A stretch of DNA of 6,154 bases from Azonexus sp. (lineage in GTDB: Bacteria > Pseudomonadota > Gammaproteobacteria > Burkholderiales > Rhodocyclaceae), in the NCBI GenBank assembly GCA_031285115.1, contig JAITWU010000065.1:1-6154 (forward strand), read 5' to 3'. Position numbers and translations under genes: made by a program. Positions 1 through 5,849 of the stretch are shown piece by piece (the stretch's first letter is position 1; every line of letters starts with the position of its first letter). Below the pieces are notes generated by a model. That model was not told the origin of the DNA. It saw only the letters and a program-made list of their open reading frames with translations, and ran no database searches.

Positions 1-38
1 CGCCCCTACAAGGGACGCGTCGAACGTGTCTCGCTAAC

Positions 39-54
39 CTCCGCGTCTCCGCGT
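39..54. repeat. tandem repeat of an 8-base unit
   Basis: The 8-mer CTCCGCGT occurs twice back to back, at 39-46 and 47-54, in the non-coding stretch 1-161. From memory, similar GCGTCTCCGCGTGA-like strings recur between genes of many environmental Gram-negative bacteria, so this may be a remnant of a dispersed element. Only the duplication itself is seen here. The rest of 1-161 shows nothing convincing beyond a short imperfect hairpin at 12-32. Confidence 0.4.
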
Positions 55-161
55 GACAAAATCCTGCCAGACGTCAAATGCGATTGCCCTGCCTTGAGGG
101 GCGAGGGACGATCATTCGGCGGTAGTTCTGTGCTTCGACACTCATCCAGACGCCAGCCCCC

Positions 162-1334
162 TCAATGCAGCGCCTGCGAATCGCCGCCGTTTGGCTCTGG
201 CATTTCGGCGTGCACCATTTCGGCGTCGGCGTTGGGGTAGAAGGGTGCGCCACAGTCGTCGCAAAATTCCATCGGAAAGTGGTGGTCGAGAAAAACCACA
301 TCCTTGACGCCCGCTTCGCGCAGTACGGTCTCGATTTCACCGGCGGCGTCGGTGGCTTCGTCCTCAGCGCCCAAGAGCGGCCAGACGATGCCGTGGTAAA
401 TGTCGGATTGCTCGCGCGGGCCGAGGCCGACGCGATATTCCTCCATGCGGCGGTCGTAGCAGGGGCCGACGACGGCGCGCAGCCCGGCGGGCATGAGGCC
501 GAGCAGGGTTTGCAAAAAAGCCACGGAAGCGCGCAGCGAGTAGGGACGCGAGAGGCGGTCGGCGTTGCGGCAGGCGGTGTGGTAGGCGTCCGGCAGAACC
601 GGCTCCCAGGCGCAGCCGGTGAGCAGCGGGTCGAGGCTGGGGCCGCCCTGTTTGTGCCATTCCTTGAGGGCGTTTTCTTTGCCGCCGTCCTTCTCGTTCC
701 AGCGAAACGGCGGCTGGCCCTGCGGCACGGCAATGGCCCCGACGAGGTAGCGAACGTCCGATAAAAAACGGTTGGTTTCGGCTAGCGTGGCAGTGTCGAT
801 GGGCAGATGCCGCCCGGCCAGCGCCGCTTCGCCCAAGGCGTTGGTCAGTTGCCGGGTGTCGCAGAAGCTGCGCGGCAACTGGTCGGGGCTAAAGAGAAAA
901 TCAGCCAGCGCCACCCGCGCCGGGCCGCTGCCGACATGCGCGCCAAGCTGCACGGCGAGCGCCGCCAGATTGGCGGCGGGCACCGGGCAGGCGGGGATGG
1001 AAAAACGCGACCAGGCCAACACGGGCGCGGCAAACAGCAAAATGTCGAAGGACTGGCCCCGCGCTTCCAGACGGCTCGTTTCCGCCCGCGCTTCGACCAT
1101 GTCGGCGAGTTCATCATGCGCCTCGGGGCTGGCTTCAAAGAGGCGGTCGAGGGCGGTGTTGAGGTCATCTTCAGCGCCGTGTTTCAGGAGGCTGTCGACG
1201 GTTTCAGAGAGACGCGCTTCCCAGTAGCTGTCTTCGAGCTTGCCGCCGGAATCAGCGAGACCAGCGGCCAGCCGTTGCAGTTCGGCGGCGTCACGGGAAA
1301 GGCGGTCGCGGACGCCGAAGCGGGTTCGTTTCAT
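162..1334 (-). CDS. DUF2863 family protein (function unknown)
   Basis: Predicted 390-residue soluble protein, with no signal peptide or membrane segment. I recognise it as DUF2863 from the N-terminal RLSRDAAELQRLA (residues 11-23), the central VGPCYDRRMEEYRVGLG (289-305) and the C-terminal EFCDDCGAPFYPN (356-368) followed by AEMVHAEMPEP. The family is known mainly from Betaproteobacteria and has no established function as far as I know. The C-terminus resembles half of a zinc ribbon: a CxxC pair (C358, C361) just after LDHHFP (H350, H351), which could bind metal, but this is inference. I chose the ATG at 1334 because GGAA at 1341-1344 lies 6 bases upstream and homologues, as I recall them, begin close to MKR. 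An ATG at 1346 and a TTG at 1355 in the same frame would add 4 or 7 residues. The gene is divergent from the toxin-antitoxin operon, with a 114-base shared upstream region. The frame is intact and ends in TGA. Confidence 0.85.
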   Translation of the reverse strand: MKRTRFGVRDRLSRDAAELQRLAAGLADSGGKLEDSYWEARLSETVDSLLKHGAEDDLNTALDRLFEASPEAHDELADMVEARAETSRLEARGQSFDILLFAAPVLAWSRFSIPACPVPAANLAALAVQLGAHVGSGPARVALADFLFSPDQLPRSFCDTRQLTNALGEAALAGRHLPIDTATLAETNRFLSDVRYLVGAIAVPQGQPPFRWNEKDGGKENALKEWHKQGGPSLDPLLTGCAWEPVLPDAYHTACRNADRLSRPYSLRASVAFLQTLLGLMPAGLRAVVGPCYDRRMEEYRVGLGPREQSDIYHGIVWPLLGAEDEATDAAGEIETVLREAGVKDVVFLDHHFPMEFCDDCGAPFYPNADAEMVHAEMPEPNGGDSQALH

Positions 1335-1362
1335 TGGGGGTTCCATAAAAAGCAAAAGCAGG

Positions 1363-1371
1363 ATTTTATCA
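1363..1371 (-). promoter_or_regulatory. extended -10 promoter for the DUF2863 gene
   Basis: Read on the minus strand this is TGATAAAAT: an extended -10 (TG, one base, then TAAAAT, 5 of 6 matches to TATAAT). No good -35 is seen 16-18 bases further upstream, which fits an extended -10 promoter. Transcription would start near 1356, giving a leader of about 22 bases before the ATG at 1334 and making the TTG start at 1355 unlikely. The prediction rests on sequence match alone. Confidence 0.45.
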
Positions 1372-1414
1372 GTTCCGGTTTACCGTTCCCGCTGCCCTGA
1401 CTTGGCGCTCTTGT

Positions 1415-1441
1415 AATACATGCCCGTTTCGGGTACATATT
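1415..1441. promoter_or_regulatory. inverted repeat, probable operator of the toxin-antitoxin operon
   Basis: An imperfect palindrome is centred on TTT at 1427-1429. GCCCG-type arms (1423-1426 with 1430-1433) and AATA/TATT ends (1415-1418 with 1438-1441) match; 9 of 12 base pairs fit overall. It ends 7 bases before the toxin ATG. A possible promoter embraces it: TTGTAA at 1411-1416 and TACATA at 1434-1439, 17 bases apart, both weak matches. HTH antitoxins of this class, alone or with their toxin, commonly bind such palindromes to repress their own operon. That role is inferred from position and symmetry. Confidence 0.5.
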
Positions 1442-1448
1442 GGCCGCT

Positions 1449-1832
1449 ATGGCGCATATCTTCAAACGAAAGGATTTCGCACGCTGGCAGGCCGGTGAGA
1501 AATTGCCCGATACCGCCTTGTGCAGGGCCGTTGCGGAGATGGAGAGCGGGCTGATTGATGCCGATTTGGGCGGTTTCCTTTACAAGAAGCGGATTGCGCG
1601 CCCAGGCGGTGGTAAGAGCGGTGGCTATCGCACTTTGCTGTCAGCCCGGATTGGCAGCCGTTATGTGTTCCTGCATGGGTTTGCCAAAAACGAGAAGGCG
1701 AACATCACGCAGGATGAAAAGAAGGCGTTGCAATATGTCGGTCAGATGTTTCTCGAACTGCCCGCAGAAGCCCTGTCAAAGGCGTTGCAAACGGGCGTTT
1801 TATGGGAGGTGCGTTGTGAGCAAGATCATTGA
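1449..1832 (+). CDS. RelE/ParE-superfamily toxin, HigB-like (PF06296 type)
   Basis: Predicted 127-residue small basic protein. It matches the RelE-like HigB toxin family formerly called DUF1044 by two hallmark blocks: FLYKKRIARPGGGKSGGYR (residues 43-61) and RYVFLHGFAKNEKANI (71-86). The second is followed by a helical C-terminus. RelE-superfamily toxins cut mRNA, usually on the ribosome; that activity here is inferred from family. The Lys/Arg-rich first block and the FAKNE loop would form the basic RNA-binding face. I chose the ATG at 1449 over a TTG at 1440 that would add three residues; neither has a strong Shine-Dalgarno. The last 17 bases overlap the start of the HTH antitoxin gene, so the order is toxin first, as in hig loci. 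The frame and key motifs are complete, so the toxin is probably functional. I leave the symbol blank because the subfamily cannot be fixed by eye. Confidence 0.85.
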   Translation: MAHIFKRKDFARWQAGEKLPDTALCRAVAEMESGLIDADLGGFLYKKRIARPGGGKSGGYRTLLSARIGSRYVFLHGFAKNEKANITQDEKKALQYVGQMFLELPAEALSKALQTGVLWEVRCEQDH

Positions 1833-2118
1833 ATCACTGCGCGGCGATCTGGCTGCGCTCCACGAAGCAGGCGTGATCGGCAAGGTGACGATGCGTGAGT
1901 TTGAGGCGATTTGCCCGCCGCCGGTGCGGGCCTTCAGCGCCGTCGACATCAAGCGTTTGCGCGAAAAGCTGAGGTTCAGCCAGCCGGTGTTCGCCCACCA
2001 TCTGCACACAACAGCGTCAACGGTGCGCAAGTGGGAGCAGGGTGAAACGCATCCCGCAGGTCCGGCGCTCAAATTACTCAATGTGATTGCCGACAAGGGC
2101 TTGCAGGCTATCATCTGA
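1816..2118 (+). CDS. HTH (XRE-type) antitoxin, HigA-like
   Basis: Predicted 100-residue DNA-binding protein and partner of the toxin just upstream. Residues 44-93 form a helix-turn-helix of the HTH_3/YiaG type: [20 protein letters not shown], then [19 protein letters not shown], with SQPVFA as first helix and STVRKWE as recognition helix. GPALKLL follows, typical of antitoxins paired with PF06296 toxins. The N-terminal 40 residues ([18 protein letters not shown]) precede the HTH and may contact the toxin; this is inference. I chose the GTG start at 1816 because a strong ribosome site GGAGG (1805-1809) sits 6 bases upstream; the longer open frame from 1555 lies inside the toxin gene out of frame. 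The 17-base overlap with the toxin suggests coupled translation. It probably neutralises the toxin and represses the operon through the palindrome at 1415-1441. Confidence 0.85.
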   Translation: MSKIIESLRGDLAALHEAGVIGKVTMREFEAICPPPVRAFSAVDIKRLREKLRFSQPVFAHHLHTTASTVRKWEQGETHPAGPALKLLNVIADKGLQAII

Positions 2119-2195
2119 AAAACCACCGGGTTTCCGCCGCCGCAGTGATTGTCCCATTCGGGCCTTGGCTTGGCCGGGGTGTTGTTTCCGACCCG

Positions 2196-2201
2196 TAAAA
2201 T
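2196..2201 (+). promoter_or_regulatory. possible -10 element for yaaA
   Basis: TAAAAT matches the -10 consensus in 5 of 6 positions and lies 29 bases before the yaaA ATG. The nearest -35-like hexamer, TTGGCC at 2170-2175, is 20 bases away, longer than ideal. In E. coli yaaA belongs to the OxyR regulon; I could not identify an OxyR site by eye. Confidence 0.3.
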
Positions 2202-2230
2202 CCCGGCTATTGATTGCCACCATTCCGACC

Positions 2231-3004
2231 ATGCTGATCCTCCTCTCCCCCGCCAAAACCCTCGATTTCAAGACGCCGCCGCCTGTTGCAGAGTTTACCC
2301 AGCCCGCTTTTCTCGATCAGTCGGAAACCCTGATCCGCCAGTTGCGCCGCCTTTCGCCCGCTGATATTGCCGGGTTGATGGGCCTTTCCGATCCGCTGGC
2401 GGTGCTCAATTTCAATCGTTACGCCGACTGGCGGCGGCCTTTTACGCCTGCCAACGCCAAACAGGCGGCGTTCGCTTTCGCGGGCGATGTCTATGACGGG
2501 CTGGCGGCGGCTACGCTCAACGCCGACGATCTCGCCTTTGCCCAGCGACAGGTGCGCATTCTCTCCGGCCTGTACGGTCTGTTGCGGCCGCTCGACCTGA
2601 TGCAGCCTTACCGGCTGGAGATGGGCACGCGCTTTGCCAATGCGGCGGGCAAAGACCTCTACGCCTTCTGGGGCGAGCGTTTGTTGCAGGCGATCAATGC
2701 CGAACTCGCTGAAATGGCGCGGCCCGTCGTCATCAATCTGGCTTCCGAGGAATATTTCAAGGCCGCCGTCGGGCGCAAAATTGCCGGAACGGTGATTCAG
2801 CCGGTGTTCGAGGACTGGAAAAATGGCCGCTACAAAATCGTCAGCTTCTACGCCAAACGGGCGCGCGGCCTGATGACGCGCTTTGCCGTGCTCAATCGCC
2901 TGACTGAGCCGGAAGGGCTGAAAGATTTTGCCGAGGAAGATTACGCCTTCGCGCCGGAAGCGTCGGACGCGACAACCTGGGTTTTTCGCCGACGGCAGGC
3001 GTGA
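2231..3004 (+). CDS. yaaA: peroxide stress protein YaaA (UPF0246/DUF328)
   Basis: Predicted 257-residue cytoplasmic protein, full length for the family (E. coli YaaA is about 258). It follows E. coli YaaA throughout: [10 protein letters not shown] (residues 4-13), FAGDVYDGL (83-91), [19 protein letters not shown] (110-128), [11 protein letters not shown] (168-178) and [14 protein letters not shown] (205-218). In E. coli the gene is induced by OxyR under hydrogen peroxide and lowers free intracellular iron, limiting Fenton damage; the protein has also been reported to bind DNA. I chose the ATG at 2231 because the protein then begins [10 protein letters not shown], as in homologues; the 48 residues of open frame before it are not family-like. 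No clear Shine-Dalgarno precedes this ATG (ATTCCGACC), so translation may be modest. Only 3 bases separate its stop from pldA, suggesting co-transcription. Confidence 0.95.
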   Translation: MLILLSPAKTLDFKTPPPVAEFTQPAFLDQSETLIRQLRRLSPADIAGLMGLSDPLAVLNFNRYADWRRPFTPANAKQAAFAFAGDVYDGLAAATLNADDLAFAQRQVRILSGLYGLLRPLDLMQPYRLEMGTRFANAAGKDLYAFWGERLLQAINAELAEMARPVVINLASEEYFKAAVGRKIAGTVIQPVFEDWKNGRYKIVSFYAKRARGLMTRFAVLNRLTEPEGLKDFAEEDYAFAPEASDATTWVFRRRQA

Positions 3005-3007
3005 GCG

Positions 3008-4027
3008 ATGAAACGGCAAATCACCATCCTCGCCACCATCCTCGCGTTGGCCGCCGGATTGACCGGCGCGAGCGCCGCTCAAGCGCAAACACTGGCCGCC
3101 TGCCGGGCGCTGACTGGCGACGCCGAGCGGCTGGCCTGTTATGACCGGCTGGCCAATGGCGAAGCAGCGCCCGCGCCGGTAACGCCCGCTGCCGAGAGTG
3201 CCCCGCCGCCCCAAGCCGCGCCCTCGCTCCTCGGCAAAGCCTGGGAACTCGACCCCGGCGAGCGCGGGCGCATTCTGCGCATCCGGCCTTACAAGCCGGT
3301 TTACATCCTGCCCTGGTTCCACGCCCAAAACCCCAACCACGCGCCGCACAGCCCGGCGGCGGGGCATAGCAGCGAATCGGTCGGCTTTGCCAATGACGAA
3401 GTCAAATTCCAGATCAGCTTCAAAAGCAAACTCGGCGAAGACCTGATCGGCGACAACGGCGACCTGTGGTTCGGCTACACCCAGTCATCGCGCTGGCAGC
3501 TATACAACGCCGACGATTCCCGCCCTTTCCGCGAAACCCGTTACGAGCCGGAAGTGATGCTGGTCTGGCGCACCGGCTACGAACTCCTCGGCTGGCGCGG
3601 GCGTTTCTTCTCACTCGGCATCAACCACCAGTCCAATGGCCGCAGCCTGCCGCTCTCGCGGAGCTGGAACCGCGTCATGCTCGCCGCCGCCTTCGAGCGC
3701 GACGACTGGACATTGACCGTGCGCCCGTGGTGGCGCATTCCCGAAAAATCGGCGGACGACGACAACCCTGACATCGCCAACTACCTTGGCCGCGCCGATG
3801 TCCATCTGGTGCGCGCCTGGGGCAAGCAGCAATTCTCGCTGCTCTTTCGCCACAACCTGCGCGGCGGCGACGGCAGCCGGGGCGCAGCGCAAGTCGACTA
3901 CGCCTTCCCCATCGCCGGGCAGTTGCGCGGACATCTGCAATGGTTTTCCGGCTATGGCGAGAGCCTGGTCGACTACAACCATCGCGGGAATTATTACGGG
4001 GTGGGGGTGTCGCTGGTGGAGTGGTAG
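3008..4027 (+). CDS. pldA: outer-membrane phospholipase A (OMPLA)
   Basis: Predicted 339-residue outer-membrane enzyme that hydrolyses ester bonds of phospholipids appearing in the outer leaflet, so guarding membrane asymmetry. A signal peptide is clear (MKRQ, hydrophobic 5-20, likely cut after AQA at 26). A mature N-terminal part has a Cys pair (C32, C44) in CRALTGDAERLACYDRLA, then a Pro/Ala-rich linker (51-72), then the beta-barrel. The active site is intact: GINHQSNGRS with H207 and S209, and SRSWNR with N221, at the same spacing as E. coli H142, S144 and N156. R212 and S217 correspond to E. coli R147 and S152 of the calcium site. FGYTQSSRWQLYN (155-167) and SRPFRETRYEPEV (171-183) are further signatures. 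It is longer than the 289-residue E. coli enzyme, mainly at the N-terminus. An AGG at 2997-2999 lies 8 bases before the ATG. The chain ends in aromatic W339, common for barrel proteins. Confidence 0.95.
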   Translation: MKRQITILATILALAAGLTGASAAQAQTLAACRALTGDAERLACYDRLANGEAAPAPVTPAAESAPPPQAAPSLLGKAWELDPGERGRILRIRPYKPVYILPWFHAQNPNHAPHSPAAGHSSESVGFANDEVKFQISFKSKLGEDLIGDNGDLWFGYTQSSRWQLYNADDSRPFRETRYEPEVMLVWRTGYELLGWRGRFFSLGINHQSNGRSLPLSRSWNRVMLAAAFERDDWTLTVRPWWRIPEKSADDDNPDIANYLGRADVHLVRAWGKQQFSLLFRHNLRGGDGSRGAAQVDYAFPIAGQLRGHLQWFSGYGESLVDYNHRGNYYGVGVSLVEW

Positions 4028-4038
4028 GGATTCCCCAA

Positions 4039-4067
4039 GCCCCTTTTCTCTTGCTGGAGAGAGGGGC
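4039..4067. repeat. intergenic hairpin just after pldA
   Basis: GCCCCT (4039-4044) pairs with AGGGGC (4062-4067) and CTCT (4048-4051) with AGAG (4058-4061), leaving a TTT bulge and a 6-base loop. There is no T-run after it, so it is not a typical terminator. It could be a 3'-end stabilising stem-loop or a degenerate CCCTCTC/GAGAGGG palindromic element of the kind often scattered between genes. It begins 12 bases after the pldA stop. Confidence 0.4.
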
Positions 4068-4086
4068 AGCGGTGGTGGTTGCCGCA

Positions 4087-4112
4087 GGCGCTTCGACGGG
4101 CGCCAAATTTTT
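4087..4112 (+). terminator. rho-independent terminator for yaaA-pldA
   Basis: GGCGC (4087-4091) pairs with GCGCC (4100-4104) around an 8-base loop TTCGACGG, where two G-T pairs could extend the stem. AAA and then five T (4108-4112) follow. The stem is short but all GC. Its position 60 bases after the pldA stop, before a possible new promoter, fits the end of this transcription unit. Confidence 0.5.
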
Positions 4113-4140
4113 AACGACAAGGCCGTTGCTCGTCTAATAT
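4111..4140 (+). promoter_or_regulatory. possible promoter for the low-GC gene pair
   Basis: TTAACG (4111-4116, 4 of 6 matches to TTGACA) and TAATAT (4135-4140, 4 of 6 to TATAAT) lie 18 bases apart. The leader to the ATG at 4239 would be about 90 bases and contains a small stem, AAACG (4144-4148) with CGTTT (4157-4161). The call rests on sequence match and on position after the terminator. The 211-base gap 4028-4238 holds no gene I can support. Confidence 0.35.
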
Positions 4141-4238
4141 GACAAACGGCGTCCGGCGTTTTGCTTCCAGAAATCTGCTCATGATGCCAGCGCCACGTTG
4201 TATTTTCGGCTGTCACACCCTTCATTTCGGAGACTGTT

Positions 4239-4688
4239 ATGAAAAAATGGCTTGTCGTAATGCTTGCTACCTTGGGCTTGTCGTCCGTTGTATCAGCTCA
4301 GACTGCAACAAATCCTTGGACCAAAACTGTCGCACATTCGCCCATCTACAGCGGTGCTCCTGGCGCCAATTACGCCACAATGGCCTTCACACCTAGCGGT
4401 ATAGCGGCTGGGAGAACCATCGCCAAGGTTGAGTTTTTGTGGAATCCCTACCCGAACGGCAATACCCAGGAAGATGTGCAAATCTGCTTCACCAACTATC
4501 CAGGTGGCGCACTAGATTGCAATCCAGTTCCTCTGCCGGCTAGCACTGCGGGCATAATAACTCCGACGAATGCCTACAATGGAAAAGATGCCAGGAGCAC
4601 AATATCCATCCGCCACACGCTGACCGGCGGTACCTATCCGGCAAACGCCGCTGGTGTTTCCGATACAGTCTGGATAACTTGGCAATAA
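4239..4688 (+). CDS. small exported protein, possibly FlhE-like
   Basis: Predicted 149-residue protein with a clear signal peptide: MKKW, hydrophobic core 4-17, likely cut after VSA at 20, leaving about 129 mature residues in the periplasm or outside. GGAG at 4229-4232 lies 6 bases before the ATG and fixes the start. The mature chain looks all-beta: alternating polar and hydrophobic runs (TIAKVEFLWNPYP, 60-72; STISIRHTLTGGTYP, 120-134; SDTVWITW, 141-148). It has exactly two cysteines, C83 and C94, in VQICFTNYPGGALDC, a likely disulfide hairpin. An early W, a V/I-x-x-C hairpin and a final beta strand recall FlhE, a periplasmic protein of flagellar clusters, but identity is low and no flagellar gene is near. 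I treat FlhE as a fold guess only. GC is lower than in pldA, which suggests a different history. Confidence 0.75.
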   Translation: MKKWLVVMLATLGLSSVVSAQTATNPWTKTVAHSPIYSGAPGANYATMAFTPSGIAAGRTIAKVEFLWNPYPNGNTQEDVQICFTNYPGGALDCNPVPLPASTAGIITPTNAYNGKDARSTISIRHTLTGGTYPANAAGVSDTVWITWQ

Positions 4689-4694
4689 GACCGG

Positions 4695-4721
4695 CAACCG
4701 GGGCCAAAAGGTTCCCGGTTG
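4695..4721 (+). terminator. perfect 8-bp stem-loop between the two low-GC genes
   Basis: CAACCGGG (4695-4702) pairs perfectly with CCCGGTTG (4714-4721) around an 11-base loop GCCAAAAGGTT, inside which CC and GG may pair again. It starts 6 bases after the stop of the small exported gene. The following bases (TTCAAG) lack a real T-run, so termination would be partial at best; an mRNA-stabilising or attenuating stem is equally possible. Confidence 0.5.
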
Positions 4722-4784
4722 TTCAAGAAAGCCCACAACAGGTTGTTTATCCGCAAACACATCTCGACACCGGAGATATTCCGT

Positions 4785-5849
4785 ATGACCTCAGTCACTA
4801 GCACCACGCATACCACCATCCAAAACGAGATTATTCAGTCCAGTGTAAAGGCTAGCGCCAACATCATAACATCCAGCAATTCAACAACAGTACCAGATCA
4901 AAGCAGCAGTATTGTCTCCATCAGCGGTGAAGCACTCGTGCTGGCGCGTCTTTTTGGCAACAATCCGGCTACCGCGCAAAAGGTGGAATACCAACTGACT
5001 ACCAGCAATTTTGCAGGCAGTTTTTGTAACTTCCTCACCCTGAGTGATCGGCAATTGCTGGCTCGGGTGTACGAGTACGCAACGGTCAACGGGATTGACT
5101 TGGAGAAAGTAGATACTTTGGCCACTAAGCTAGGCTCCTATCGTGCTTGTGGCCCGGGGCCTGCCGAAGGTTCGCTGGGTACGCAATACCAGCTCTTTAC
5201 ATATGATCCCCCTAACGATCCCAATGGGCGACTCGTCCCCGTTGTGGGTGAATTTTCTGCCGAGAATCAGGCAATTGCCAATAGTGTTCTCACCAGCAAA
5301 GCGATGAATGATACCGAACTCGATCATGGTTTTATCGAGTCTCTATTCAACCCTGATCGTATGGGGGCTACTTTTACCATGAACCGGCAGGGAGTTTCTC
5401 AAGGCCAAGGTTATTTGGACTTCGTGCGCAAAATTGTCTTTGCTTTTTCAACCTCCGGTGCCGATGGCTCAAGCGATCCAACCAGAGTTGCCCAGCGGGA
5501 AATCCAACTCGCAGCAAGAGCTGCCAAAATCGAATGGCTTATGGCCGACCCCGAACGAGCATCGAAAGAAACCGACTATTTGGCTCGCATAGCCAATAAT
5601 GCTGCGCCAGTAGATACAGCCAGCGCCACTGGCGCAAGCACTGATGCCCGAACCCAACTCCTGACCTCCCTGCTCAAAAATAATGGCGTCACCGACTTGA
5701 GCGGACTCGTGGAAAAACTTTCCCTTTCCGACCTTGCCAAAAGCGGTTTGCTCAACCTCCTCAATCGCAGCGCCCTGATTTCGGCGCTCGATCAGAACGA
5801 CAGACCTGAGGAGAATAAACGCCGTGACGGCCCGGCAGGCGTGGCCTGA
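4785..5849 (+). CDS. hypothetical protein with Ser/Thr-rich N-terminus
   Basis: Predicted 354-residue protein that I do not assign to a named family. Residues 1-42 are rich in Ser, Thr and Asn, look disordered and carry no signal peptide. IVSISGEALVLARLF (43-57) then opens a folded part, with FLTLSDRQLLARVYEYATVNGIDLEKVD (83-110) largely helical. Residues 120-200 are mixed, with many Gly, Pro and Asn. Residues 205-270 are probably helical (YLDFVRKIVFAF; IQLAARAAKIEWLMA). After an Ala/Thr/Ser linker (272-288) come short Leu-rich helices (QLLTSLLKNNGVTDLSGLVEKL; LLNLLNRSALISAL). Only two cysteines are present (C81, C122). I chose the ATG at 4785 because GGAG at 4772-4775 lies 9 bases upstream; a TTG at 4719 in frame falls inside the hairpin stem. 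It probably shares a transcript with the exported gene 96 bases upstream. The final 19 residues, charged and GC-rich, are encoded across the convergent PIN gene and may be non-native. A disordered start without a Sec signal could suit another secretion route, but that is speculation. Confidence 0.75.
   Translation: MTSVTSTTHTTIQNEIIQSSVKASANIITSSNSTTVPDQSSSIVSISGEALVLARLFGNNPATAQKVEYQLTTSNFAGSFCNFLTLSDRQLLARVYEYATVNGIDLEKVDTLATKLGSYRACGPGPAEGSLGTQYQLFTYDPPNDPNGRLVPVVGEFSAENQAIANSVLTSKAMNDTELDHGFIESLFNPDRMGATFTMNRQGVSQGQGYLDFVRKIVFAFSTSGADGSSDPTRVAQREIQLAARAAKIEWLMADPERASKETDYLARIANNAAPVDTASATGASTDARTQLLTSLLKNNGVTDLSGLVEKLSLSDLAKSGLLNLLNRSALISALDQNDRPEENKRRDGPAGVA

Noticed and set aside
74..764. 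Long open frames in other frames around the DUF2863 gene (74-733 minus, 165-764 plus)
   Set aside because: They overlap the recognisable DUF2863 frame and have low-complexity Arg/Ala/Pro or Val/Gly composition, with no family-like motifs.
2120..2133. Hairpin AAACC-ACCG-GGTTT right after the antitoxin stop
   Set aside because: Only 5 bp with three A-T pairs and no T-run; too weak to call a terminator.
2087..2230. 48-residue N-terminal extension of YaaA
   Set aside because: YaaA proteins begin at [14 protein letters not shown] sequence; the extension overlaps the antitoxin's 3' end and is not family-like.
2207..3367. 386-codon minus-strand open frame opposite yaaA and pldA
   Set aside because: It lies antisense to two clearly recognised genes, has Arg/Gly-rich composition typical of a GC-rich shadow, and matches no family.
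4139..4396. 85-codon plus-strand frame starting MTNGVRRF
   Set aside because: It runs out of frame through the start of the exported-protein gene, and has no ribosome site or recognisable motif.
4719..4784. Upstream TTG start adding 22 residues to the 354-residue protein
   Set aside because: The TTG sits in the 3' arm of the perfect hairpin and lacks a usable ribosome site; the ATG at 4785 has GGAG 9 bases upstream.
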